64,000 nucleotides of DNA from Pseudoalteromonas piscicida (GTDB lineage: Bacteria; Pseudomonadota; Gammaproteobacteria; Enterobacterales; Alteromonadaceae). The notes under the pieces were generated by a model. It was not told the DNA's origin. It did no database searches and saw only the letters and a program-made list of their open reading frames with translations. The stretch spans positions 2,272,501-2,336,500 of the forward strand of contig NZ_CP011924.1 in the NCBI RefSeq assembly GCF_000238315.3, written 5' to 3'. The position numbers and the translations under genes are program-made. Positions 45,252-54,613 of this stretch are shown piece by piece (the first letter of the stretch is position 1; each line of letters begins with the position of its first letter).

Positions 45252-46430
45252 ATGACCCAATCAAATTCAAAAGCACTGATTTTTATTCTCGCTTTACTTG
45301 TTATCTTTTGCCCTTTAGGTATCGATCTCTATCTACCTGCGTTTGTGGACATGCAGTCCAGCCTTCAAGTATCAGAAAGCCAAATTCAGCAAACGGTGAG
45401 TATTTATATGTTAGCTGTGGGTCTTGGACAATTGATAGCAGGTCCACTTGCGGATAAATATGGCCGTAAACCAGTTGCACTGGTTGGAATCGTTTTGTTT
45501 GCACTTGGCGCCGTAATGGCAAGCACAGTCTCCACTTGGCCGCTCATGATGGTAGCTCGAGTGCTACAAGGTCTGGGCGCTTGCGCCACTTTCGTCAGCG
45601 CTTTTGCTATTGTTCGTGATAGCTTTGGACACAAAGGCAGTGGCCAAATGATCACTTACCTCAATGGTATTGTATGTTTTATCCCAGCATTAGCGCCTAT
45701 TTTAGGTGCGTGGTTAACCGTCGAGTTTGGCTGGCAGAGTAATTTTAGCTTTTTGTTTGGCTTTGCCGTTGTTGGCCTCATCTTAGTTTCTCTTATCTAT
45801 AAAGAGACTCGCCCCGAAGATACGCATTACAGTGGTCATATCCTAGATTTGAGACGTTTTAAGCCGATGCTCAGTAGCTCGACTTTCATATACAATGCCG
45901 CCTTAGCTATGCTTGGTATGGCTGCAATGCTGGTATTTGTGATTTCGGCTCCGGGGTGGATCATGGCAAAAATGGGCGGCAGTGTTTCCGACTTCACATT
46001 TTGGTTTACTGGCAATGCGGTGCTGAGTATTGTCGCAAGTTTTATTGCTCCCCACTTCATCAAGCGTAATAGCCAGAAGTCACTCACCTTTGGCCTCGCC
46101 GTTTTTAGCTTTAGCGGCCTGTTGTTACTGGCTTTACCACAAACTGAAATAGCGCACTTTGTACTGCCTATGTATATGGCATCAGTCGGCTTTGCATTTA
46201 CGATTGGAGCCGCGGCTGGTAAAGCGTTATCTGGGTTTGCTAAACAAGCTGGGACGGCTTCAGCGCTGATTGGGGTACTACAGATGAGTGGCGCAGGGAT
46301 ACTTGCAACCATGACACAACCATTAGCATTGGATGCCCCGATGCAACTCGCGTTGCACTTACTACTCGCACTACCTTTCCTGCTATTGCTGGCTACGAAG
46401 TATCGTCACCAGCTTCACAGTGCAGCTTAA
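45252..46430 (+). CDS. Bcr/CflA-family drug efflux MFS transporter
   Basis: The 392-aa membrane protein has 12 predicted helices and MFS motif A in GPLADKYGRKPVALVG near residue 65. LGIDLYLPAFVDMQ at helix 1 and RVLQGLGACATFVSAFAIVRD near 103 are typical of the Bcr/CflA subfamily, which expels drugs such as bicyclomycin or small metabolites by proton antiport. GGAGA precedes the ATG. It is monocistronic; the true substrate is unknown. Confidence 0.85.
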   Translation: MTQSNSKALIFILALLVIFCPLGIDLYLPAFVDMQSSLQVSESQIQQTVSIYMLAVGLGQLIAGPLADKYGRKPVALVGIVLFALGAVMASTVSTWPLMMVARVLQGLGACATFVSAFAIVRDSFGHKGSGQMITYLNGIVCFIPALAPILGAWLTVEFGWQSNFSFLFGFAVVGLILVSLIYKETRPEDTHYSGHILDLRRFKPMLSSSTFIYNAALAMLGMAAMLVFVISAPGWIMAKMGGSVSDFTFWFTGNAVLSIVASFIAPHFIKRNSQKSLTFGLAVFSFSGLLLLALPQTEIAHFVLPMYMASVGFAFTIGAAAGKALSGFAKQAGTASALIGVLQMSGAGILATMTQPLALDAPMQLALHLLLALPFLLLLATKYRHQLHSAA

Positions 46431-46483
46431 TTAGAATTGATGTAATAGCAATTATCAGTACAGTTCCTTTATTAATAACTACG

Positions 46484-46517
46484 ATGTATGGTTAGACGTC
46501 CTGTCATAACCATACAT
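46484..46517. terminator. Hairpin after the MFS gene
   Basis: ATGTATGGTTA and TAACCATACAT form a perfect 11-bp stem around a 12-base loop, about 55 bp after the stop codon. There is no T tract, so it may be an operator or other inverted repeat. Confidence 0.4.
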
Positions 46518-46671
46518 TATATTAAAGTAATTAAATATTCTTATTAATTCCACAAATCTGCATAATTTACTCTTTACGAGTTCTTGTTATTGGTTATATG
46601 CTAACCACCGTTAAGAAGTTGTTAGTTTTTATTAACAACAATATTCACGCAATGTAACTGAGAAAATAACA

Positions 46672-48510
46672 ATGAAATTAAACAAGTTAACTGGGGCACT
46701 ACTTATCGCTGGCGCTTGCGCTATGTCACAAGCACAGGCATCTGACGATCGATACATCATTCAGGTCGACAATTCGAAAAAAGGCGTCGTAAAAGCACTT
46801 GCTAAAAAGCTTGGCGCTGAGCTGCACGTTGATGGCGATGGCTTCTTCGCTGCAACTTTTACAGGCAAAGATCTTAGTCAAGTAAAGGGCTTATTAAACA
46901 ACCCACACATCAAACTCGTTGAAGCAGACCAAAAGCGTTACCCACTGGGGATTTATAACGACGACGCAGGTAACCCAATGCAGCAACAGGTTACGCCTTA
47001 TGCAGTTTACCAATCACAAGCTGATCAACTTACTTTCGATGCCAATGCAGGCATGAAAGTATGTGTGATTGACTCAGGTCTTGACCAATCAAACCCTGAT
47101 TTCATTTGGGGTAATATCACTGGTGATAATGACAGCGGCACAGGTAATTGGTATGAAAATGGTGGCCCACACGGCACACACGTAGCCGGTACTATCGGTG
47201 CTGCTGACAATAATATTGGTGTTATCGGCATGGCACCTGGCGTGCCAATGCACATTATTAAAGTATTTAACGCAGAAGGCTGGGGCTACTCTTCTGACCT
47301 TGCTCACGCGGCAAACCTATGCTCACAAGCAGGTGCAAACATCATCAATATGAGCTTGGGTGGTGGTGGCTCAAACAATACAGAATCAAACGCATTTGAA
47401 AACTTCCGTAATGCTGGTGGCTTAGTTGTTGCTGCAGCTGGTAACGATGGCAACAATGTTCGTTCATATCCTGCAGGCTACCCATCAGTAATGATGATCG
47501 GTGCAAACGATGCAGATAATCAAATTGCAGACTTTTCTCAGTACCCAAGCTGTACTTCTGGTCGTGGAAAGCGCGCGACTAACGACGAGCATATTTGTGT
47601 AGAGGTAACTGCAGGCGGTGTTGATACGCTTTCAACTTACCCAGCAGACATGGCGACCTCTTCAAGCATGACCGCTGATGGTTCGGCGTTTGCAAGTTCA
47701 GCAATGGAAAATAGCGGTAACGCTTCAGGCTCGCTTTACTTTATGGGCACAGCTGAAGCAACCGATGGCGCTGCAAACGGTAAAGTGTGCCTAATTGACC
47801 GTGGTAATATTTCATTCCACGATAAAGTAGCAAACTGTGAAGCATCTGGTGGTATCGGCGCGATTATCGTAAACAATGAAGCAGGCATGCTATACGGCAC
47901 TTTAGGTGATACTAACAGCACATCAATCCCAGCGGTTGGCGCTGCATTTGAAGATCGCACAGCGTTGATGGCCGCTACAAACGCGAACATCAGCATTGGT
48001 ACGAGTGATTATGGCTTAATGAGCGGCACATCAATGGCAACTCCTGCTGTTGCAGGTCTTGCAGCATTGGTATGGTCTAACCACCCAGAGTGTACTGGTG
48101 AAGAAATCCGTAGTGCATTAAAAGCAACCGCAGCAGATGCTGGCGCTGCAGGTAAAGACGTGTACTTTGGTTACGGTATCGTTAAAGCAGCAGATGCGAG
48201 CGCTTACTTAACAGCTAATGGTTGTGCTGGCGGTGGTACAGGTTCAGGTGGCGGTGATAACACAACAAGCGTTGAGCTTTCAGCTTCAGGTTATAAGCAA
48301 AAAGGTAACAGTAATGTTGACTTAAGCTGGAATGGTGTAAGCACGTCACAAGTCGATATTTATCGCAACGGTAGTAAAATTGTCACAACTAGCAATGATA
48401 ATAGTCATACAGACAGCATCAGTGTTAAAGGCGGCGGTACATACGGCTACCAAGTGTGCGAACAAGGTAGCACTGCGGCCTGTTCAGCAACACAAACTGT
48501 TGTGTTTTAA
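46672..48510 (+). CDS. Secreted S8 subtilisin-like protease with PA insert
   Basis: The 612-aa preproprotein has a signal peptide (MKLNKLTGALLIAGACAMSQ), an I9-like propeptide (about 25-95), and an S8 catalytic domain with Asp in VIDSGLD near residue 137, His in HGTHVAG near 166 and Ser in SGTSMATP near 451. A PA-type insert (GKVCLIDRGNISFHDKVANC near 365) sits between His and Ser. After a Gly-rich linker comes a C-terminal fibronectin-III-like domain with a cysteine pair. It should be an extracellular protease for protein scavenging. It has its own terminator. Confidence 0.9.
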   Translation: MKLNKLTGALLIAGACAMSQAQASDDRYIIQVDNSKKGVVKALAKKLGAELHVDGDGFFAATFTGKDLSQVKGLLNNPHIKLVEADQKRYPLGIYNDDAGNPMQQQVTPYAVYQSQADQLTFDANAGMKVCVIDSGLDQSNPDFIWGNITGDNDSGTGNWYENGGPHGTHVAGTIGAADNNIGVIGMAPGVPMHIIKVFNAEGWGYSSDLAHAANLCSQAGANIINMSLGGGGSNNTESNAFENFRNAGGLVVAAAGNDGNNVRSYPAGYPSVMMIGANDADNQIADFSQYPSCTSGRGKRATNDEHICVEVTAGGVDTLSTYPADMATSSSMTADGSAFASSAMENSGNASGSLYFMGTAEATDGAANGKVCLIDRGNISFHDKVANCEASGGIGAIIVNNEAGMLYGTLGDTNSTSIPAVGAAFEDRTALMAATNANISIGTSDYGLMSGTSMATPAVAGLAALVWSNHPECTGEEIRSALKATAADAGAAGKDVYFGYGIVKAADASAYLTANGCAGGGTGSGGGDNTTSVELSASGYKQKGNSNVDLSWNGVSTSQVDIYRNGSKIVTTSNDNSHTDSISVKGGGTYGYQVCEQGSTAACSATQTVVF

Positions 48511-48531
48511 CTCCCAACCAACCAATTCAAG

Positions 48532-48561
48532 AATGCCGGTCTTTTGATCGGCATTTTTTTA
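48532..48561 (+). terminator. Intrinsic terminator of the subtilase gene
   Basis: AATGCCGGTC-TTTT-GATCGGCATT is followed by five more T. Confidence 0.88.
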
Positions 48562-48721
48562 TTCTACTACTCCCCCCTCATCTTTTGTTGATAGCTTGTT
48601 CGGCTCCCTCTCTTAAGATCTGGATAAAGCGGGTAAGCCTATGACCATAGAGATTTGTTCATTTCCATTTCACTTCTACACTCTATAATGGAGTTGGACA
48701 GTCACAGAAGGAGTTCATGAA

Positions 48722-49594
48722 ATGAGTACATCGGGTTATACCCCACCTAAAGTTTGGCAGTGGCCTTGGCAAAGTGGCGATGGTAGTAAGTTCGCAAATA
48801 TCAACCGCCCTACTGCAGGCGCAAGATTCGAAAAGTCCCTACCGCAAGGCAAACACCCGTTACAACTCTACTCCCTCGCAACCCCAAACGGCGTGAAAGT
48901 GACTATCTTGCTAGAAGAGCTTTTAGCAGCCGGGGTAAAAGAAGCAGAATATGATGCCTTTTTAATTAATATCATGGAAGGTGAGCAATTTAGCTCAGGG
49001 TTTGTTGCACTGAATCCAAATTCTAAGATCCCCGCGTTATTAGATACCAGCACCAATGAACCTACCAAAATCTTTGAATCTGGCTCAATTTTGCTTTATT
49101 TAGCTGAAAAGTTCCAAAAGTTCATTCCTCAAGACCCCACAAAACGCACAGAGTGCCTCAACTGGTTATTTTGGCAAATGGGGGCTGCACCACTACTTGG
49201 TGGTGGATTTGGTCATTTCTATGCCTACGCACCAGAGCACTACGAATATCCAATCAACCGCTACACGATGGAAGTGAAGCGCCAACTGGATTTACTGAAT
49301 CAACACCTAGCCACAAGAGAATATATTTGTGGCGATGAATACACTATCGCTGATATGGCAATCTGGCCGTGGTATGGCGTGCTAGCCCAAGGACACCTAT
49401 ATGACGCGGCAGAGTTTTTAGACGTCAATGGCTATGAACACGTGATCCGCTGGGCTGGACTCATCGCCTCAAGAGAAGCGGTCAAACGCGGAAAAATGGT
49501 AAATAAAACATGGGGAGAACCTCATGAGCAGCTTCATGAAAGGCACGACGCCAGCGACTTTGATACCAACACCCAAGACAAACTAGAGCCATAA
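48722..49594 (+). CDS. yghU: YghU-like glutathione transferase
   Basis: The 290-aa protein matches YghU/YfcG-type nu-class glutathione transferases with disulfide-bond reductase and peroxidase activity. The N-terminal extension (TPPKVWQWPWQSGDGSKFAN) and thioredoxin-like domain (QLYSLATPNGVKVTILLEEL near residue 45; SKIPALLDTSTNEP; FESGSILLYLAEKF) are typical, followed by the all-helical domain. AAGGAG precedes the ATG. The gene is complete, but its last 535 bp are duplicated downstream. Confidence 0.9.
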   Translation: MSTSGYTPPKVWQWPWQSGDGSKFANINRPTAGARFEKSLPQGKHPLQLYSLATPNGVKVTILLEELLAAGVKEAEYDAFLINIMEGEQFSSGFVALNPNSKIPALLDTSTNEPTKIFESGSILLYLAEKFQKFIPQDPTKRTECLNWLFWQMGAAPLLGGGFGHFYAYAPEHYEYPINRYTMEVKRQLDLLNQHLATREYICGDEYTIADMAIWPWYGVLAQGHLYDAAEFLDVNGYEHVIRWAGLIASREAVKRGKMVNKTWGEPHEQLHERHDASDFDTNTQDKLEP

Positions 49595-50063
49595 CCTTAC
49601 CTTGGTTTAATTCTTGGTTTTATAAGAGTTAGCTTTATCTATCGGGTTTGATTAATCAGATTTAATCAAACCCGATTGTCTGTATGTCAGAAAAGAATGG
49701 TGTTAGTTTATTTTATGCTTAAGAACAAAACGGTATTCGACGATAAACGTTTTTTAAAAAGCTAAGTCGTACAATGGGGTGAGCTCAACACCTAACTAGA
49801 GAAGCACGAAAAACCATGCATTATTTGTGCTTTTGTCAGTAATAGCTGAATTTTACAGGTAAGTGTTGTCGAAGTAATAAGCTCTTTGGCCTTGATTAGA
49901 CACCCAACTGGTGCGCATTTATTTAAGCAATGAATTGAATCGTTTACACCTTAACTGAGCCTTTAACTAACTGGACGAATAAGCCATCCCTTGAGTAGCG
50001 CAAGATTAAGGTTAACCGATGAATGTCTAGTGGCCCTAAACGATAAGTTGTATCGACTGATTT
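49060..50063. repeat. 1004-bp tandem duplication, copy 1
   Basis: This unit runs from within yghU through its terminator and about 440 bp of non-coding DNA. It is repeated head-to-tail at 50064-51067 with no difference that I could find. The outer junctions share only one base (A), so no long flanking repeat explains it. The non-coding part holds no recognisable gene. Confidence 0.93.
49641..49676 (+). terminator. Strong hairpin after yghU
   Basis: ATCGGGTTTGATTAA and TTAATCAAACCCGAT form a perfect 15-bp stem with a 6-base loop. A second copy lies 1004 bp downstream at 50645-50680. Confidence 0.65.
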
Positions 50064-51067
50064 ACCTACCAAAATCTTTGAATCTGGCTCAATTTTGCTT
50101 TATTTAGCTGAAAAGTTCCAAAAGTTCATTCCTCAAGACCCCACAAAACGCACAGAGTGCCTCAACTGGTTATTTTGGCAAATGGGGGCTGCACCACTAC
50201 TTGGTGGTGGATTTGGTCATTTCTATGCCTACGCACCAGAGCACTACGAATATCCAATCAACCGCTACACGATGGAAGTGAAGCGCCAACTGGATTTACT
50301 GAATCAACACCTAGCCACAAGAGAATATATTTGTGGCGATGAATACACTATCGCTGATATGGCAATCTGGCCGTGGTATGGCGTGCTAGCCCAAGGACAC
50401 CTATATGACGCGGCAGAGTTTTTAGACGTCAATGGCTATGAACACGTGATCCGCTGGGCTGGACTCATCGCCTCAAGAGAAGCGGTCAAACGCGGAAAAA
50501 TGGTAAATAAAACATGGGGAGAACCTCATGAGCAGCTTCATGAAAGGCACGACGCCAGCGACTTTGATACCAACACCCAAGACAAACTAGAGCCATAACC
50601 TTACCTTGGTTTAATTCTTGGTTTTATAAGAGTTAGCTTTATCTATCGGGTTTGATTAATCAGATTTAATCAAACCCGATTGTCTGTATGTCAGAAAAGA
50701 ATGGTGTTAGTTTATTTTATGCTTAAGAACAAAACGGTATTCGACGATAAACGTTTTTTAAAAAGCTAAGTCGTACAATGGGGTGAGCTCAACACCTAAC
50801 TAGAGAAGCACGAAAAACCATGCATTATTTGTGCTTTTGTCAGTAATAGCTGAATTTTACAGGTAAGTGTTGTCGAAGTAATAAGCTCTTTGGCCTTGAT
50901 TAGACACCCAACTGGTGCGCATTTATTTAAGCAATGAATTGAATCGTTTACACCTTAACTGAGCCTTTAACTAACTGGACGAATAAGCCATCCCTTGAGT
51001 AGCGCAAGATTAAGGTTAACCGATGAATGTCTAGTGGCCCTAAACGATAAGTTGTATCGACTGATTT
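50064..51067. repeat. 1004-bp tandem duplication, copy 2
   Basis: This is the second copy of the unit at 49060-50063. It joins the non-coding end of copy 1 to the middle of yghU (TTTA then CCTACC). Confidence 0.93.
50065..50598 (+). pseudogene. 5'-truncated yghU copy
   Basis: Copy 2 of the duplication carries the last 177 codons of yghU without promoter or ribosome binding site. The first start-like codon is a TTG at 50095, which would give 167 aa lacking most of the thioredoxin-like domain. It is not expected to be functional. Confidence 0.9.
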
Positions 51068-51136
51068 AGGCAGCGATGAGATCGCAATAAGAGGCCCTCA
51101 ATATGTGTTTGCCGTAAACGATTTAACGGCTAACCG

Positions 51137-51253
51137 ACATAACGAAGTTGAACAGGTTTAAGCGTTGCCAATACAAATTAGCTGCTTACTTAAAAGCAGC
51201 TAAAAAGAATCGTTATGCGTACTTGACCGGAGAAGGTTCAGATGTGTTAAGCC
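51137..51253 (-). repeat. Integron attC site of the 181-aa cassette
   Basis: Read on the - strand, it begins GGCTTAAC at the stop codon of the 181-aa gene and ends GTTATG. The outer arms have attC geometry: AAC-N5-TGAAC at the 5' end and GTTCA-N5-GTT at the 3' end. A central hairpin (TTAGCTGC/GCAGCTAA) forms the tip. GGCTTAAC is the exact complement of GTTAAGCC, the left boundary of the same cassette, as expected for an excisable cassette. Confidence 0.75.
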
Positions 51254-51792
51254 GGTATATTCTCATAAGTCTCGGCTAACTCTTCTTGAAATTTTCTTTG
51301 GGCTTTTTTAGCTTCTTTACGGTACTTAGTAAGCTGATTGTAATTTGGATACTCTTTATCAAAAAACATCATATCTCTGAGTTGAGTTTCCAGAGATGAA
51401 CACTCTTTAAATTTTTCTACAGCATTTTCAGCCTTTAATAACTTTAATTTTGACTGAACAGATTGTCTAGCTGACCAAGAATCAACAAGGGCTTTATCTC
51501 TCTCTTTAATCCATTTCAATTGGTTCGCACTAAGGTCAACATTTTCCATGTCAAAATCCATCTTCTTCGTTATGCCGCCAATCTTATATATAACACCATT
51601 CCATGCGGCGAAATATTCTTCTGCTTCTGAAGCAATTTGTTCTATAACTTTAACTTTGTGCTCTAGCAGATATTTATTTTGCTCTGATTTGTGCGAAAAC
51701 TTCACCCCTAGGTAGGTGAAAACCCCTGTAATTAATGAGCCTAAGCCAATTTTTACGGCTGTATCAGCCACATCTATCCATTCTTTCGGCAA
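51247..51792 (-). CDS. Cassette gene: 181-aa membrane-anchored coiled-coil protein
   Basis: The protein has one N-terminal membrane helix (about residues 14-30, VKIGLGSLITGVFTYLGV) and a long charged helical region likely to form coiled coils, ending KKAQRKFQEELAETYENIPA. I do not recognise the family. The ATG lies about 20 bp after the cassette boundary, and the stop codon is inside the first arm of its attC site, both usual for integron cassettes. Codon use is more A+T-rich than neighbouring core genes. Cassette proteins of this type are often unknown. Confidence 0.65.
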   Translation of the reverse strand: MPKEWIDVADTAVKIGLGSLITGVFTYLGVKFSHKSEQNKYLLEHKVKVIEQIASEAEEYFAAWNGVIYKIGGITKKMDFDMENVDLSANQLKWIKERDKALVDSWSARQSVQSKLKLLKAENAVEKFKECSSLETQLRDMMFFDKEYPNYNQLTKYRKEAKKAQRKFQEELAETYENIPA

Positions 51793-51813
51793 AACTATTC
51801 CTCTATATTTTTA

Positions 51814-51920
51814 GGCTTAACGCCTCAATATGGGGCGTATTAAGCTTGGCTAAAATTAGCGAAGAATGAGCGTCAGCCAAGCTTTAGACGTCCCACACAT
51901 AATTGACTTGTTATTTGGCC
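51814..51920 (-). repeat. Integron attC site of the 80-aa cassette
   Basis: Read on the - strand, it begins GGCCAAATAAC and ends GAGGCGTTAAGCC (GTTAAGC fits the GTTRRRY core). The arms pair as AAC-TCAAT-ATG, GGG-ACGT with ACG-CCCC, and AAGCTTGGCT with AGCCAAGCTT, leaving unpaired spacers typical of a folded attC. Its GGCCAAATAAC end matches (one mismatch) the complement of GTTATATGGCC at 52173-52183, the start of this cassette. Confidence 0.82.
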
Positions 51921-51922
51921 GT

Positions 51923-52165
51923 TCAGTCTTGAAACTCTTTTGGTATTTCCGATTCAAAAGTGCTTTTTAACAGTTCAATGGCTTCAAATGGTATCTCTAT
52001 TTCAGCAGCAGAAAACTCTATCAGCTTCTTAGAGTCATTTCTAAAAATTTCGCAACAGAAGACCGATTTACCATTTGTTGTTTCGCATAGTTCGACACCG
52101 ATTCCGTTTCGAACTATGTCGCTAGCCACTTGAATAGTGAATTTTCTTCCTGATATTTCAAACAT
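51923..52165 (-). CDS. Cassette gene: 80-aa protein of unknown function
   Basis: The 80-aa acidic protein (MFEISGRKFTIQVASDIVRN at the N terminus, then CETTNGKSVFCCEIFRNDSK) has no signal or membrane segment and no family that I recognise. It fills an integron cassette: its ATG is 8 bp after the boundary GTTATATGGCC and its stop is 3 bp before the attC arm. Expression would depend on a promoter upstream at about 52190-52260, where I see no convincing boxes. Confidence 0.6.
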   Translation of the reverse strand: MFEISGRKFTIQVASDIVRNGIGVELCETTNGKSVFCCEIFRNDSKKLIEFSAAEIEIPFEAIELLKSTFESEIPKEFQD

Positions 52166-52410
52166 TCTCTAAGGCCATATAACAATTTAATAGTCCGCAA
52201 ATCGCGCATATTTCTGATTTGCAATCGCGCACTTTTATGATTGGTTTAGTTTTAACAAAATTGATAACTCATGGCCAACATTATTAAAAGTTCAAGTTAC
52301 GATTTTTTGAGAAAGATAAAAATGCGCAACTTGCGCATTTTCTTGAATATGGGGGAAATAGCTCTATTTGTTAATTCTAGTGTTCCTCTCAAAGCAGCAA
52401 ATTTGCCTGC
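52166..52410. other. Non-coding DNA upstream of the cassettes
   Basis: It contains the cassette boundary GTTATATGGCC (52173-52183, - strand) and a GCAAATC/GATTTGC inverted repeat near 52190-52230. No integrase gene is seen. The frame at 52271-52477 resembles no integrase. Confidence 0.5.
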
Positions 52411-52579
52411 AAGCACCAAACAAAACTATCAGCACAGTTCTCCTCCCTCATCACACCCGAAAGTAAATTGCCAATGAGTCATTTCACGCATGGATGCGTG
52501 AAAAGCTGTGACAGGGCCAAGGATGGCCCTTACACAGCGGTGACGTTCATATTGGCAATTTTCTTGAGGAGTCAGTGTA
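52411..52579. repeat. 169-bp structured repeat, copy 1
   Basis: It matches the block at 52888-53056 over its full length with scattered differences. It contains nested hairpins with GGA in their loops: TTTCACGCATGGATGCGTGAAA-type (stem TTTCACGCAT, loop GG) and GGGCC-AAGGAT-GGCCC within GCTGTG/CACAGC arms. CCTCCCTCATCACAC and TTGAGGAGTCAGTGT mark the ends. It has no open frame. Confidence 0.8.
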
Positions 52580-52887
52580 GTGCAACCGTCTTGTAAGGCA
52601 CGTCCTTGTGCCTGACAAGACTTGGCCGACATCCTGTCGACACATTGCATATCGGCTTATGCCTTTCGGGTGTGATGGAGGGGGGGGAATAAGTTGCTTG
52701 TGAGATCGTCTACGATTTTTACGGTGAAGCTGTTTGCAAGGGTTACAAAAACTATCAGCGTAGCCTCCTACCTCACAGTCTGAATCGTTTTGTGGGAGGC
52801 GGTTCACCCGCCGAGAAGTTACGCTTTTCGGGCGTGGTATTGACTGTTGTTTCTGGTTTTATCTCCTGAAGCAGCTAAGTCACTTAC
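52580..52887. other. Non-coding segment between the two repeats
   Basis: No gene is supported. It has several short inverted repeats (AAGGCACG-TCC-TTGTGCCT, CGACATCCTGTCG), a G9 run near 52679 and a second module (ACTATCAGCGTAGCCTCC, CGGTTCACCCGCCG). Its end resembles the sequence just before 52411, so larger repeat modules may be involved. Confidence 0.5.
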
Positions 52888-53056
52888 AAGCACCAAAAAA
52901 GCTCTCAGCACCGTTTTCCTCCCTCATCACACACGAAAGTAAAGTGCCAATGAGTCATTTCAACGCATGGATGCGTGAAAAGCGGTGACAGGGACAGGGA
53001 TGTCCCTTACACCGCGGTGACGTTCATATTGGCGATTTACTTGAGGAGTCAGTGTG
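52888..53056. repeat. 169-bp structured repeat, copy 2
   Basis: This is the second copy of the block at 52411-52579. The second hairpin has changed on both sides (GGGAC-AGG-GATGTCCC instead of GGGCC-AAGGAT-GGCCC), so pairing is kept by compensating changes. The outer arms GCGGTG/CACCGC also co-vary with GCTGTG/CACAGC. Confidence 0.8.
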
Positions 53057-53080
53057 ATGTCGGGAGTGCCCTTTCTTTTG

Positions 53081-53113
53081 CATACTTTTCTTTGGGCATC
53101 AAAGAAAAGTATG
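53081..53113. repeat. 14-bp-stem inverted repeat
   Basis: CATACTTTTCTTTG and CAAAGAAAAGTATG form a perfect 14-bp stem around GGCAT. It lies 9 bp from the IS left end and, with the sequence right of the IS, looks like one extragenic repeat that the IS has entered. Confidence 0.8.
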
Positions 53114-53130
53114 TCGTAGCCCTGTAGTGG

Positions 53131-54311
<1,181 letters not shown>

Positions 54312-54613
54312 TTTTTCACCCAAATTTGTATGCAAATAGCATAACATTTCTTTCTTAATGGGTGGCCAAATTAACTATGCCACTACACCCATGGACGGGC
54401 GCCGAAACCAGTCAGGAGGACAACAAACCAACACAGCGAGATTCAATACCTCCCAAAACAAAATCGTAACAATTCAGTGATGTAGATTTCGCCAGAACCC
54501 TGTATTATAAGCCTGTTAAAAGCTTAGGAACGGGTGTGCCTGTACGTTAAGCGAATGGATACTAAAATCAATAACTGTGCTTATGGAACTTTTTGCGCGA
54601 ATGGAATGATATT

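Noticed and set aside
51069..51164. Short + strand frame ending EVEQV, as the tail of a lost gene
   Set aside because: It overlaps the attC site of the 181-aa cassette and has no start or recognisable domain; an adaptor-protein-like resemblance is too weak.
52190..52290. A third attC or an attI site upstream of the 80-aa cassette
   Set aside because: Only the boundary GTTATATGGCC is visible; the inverted repeat near 52190-52230 lacks paired attC arms and no integrase gene follows.
52271..52477. 68-codon frame as a truncated integron integrase
   Set aside because: The peptide has none of the tyrosine-recombinase motifs and ends inside the structured repeat.
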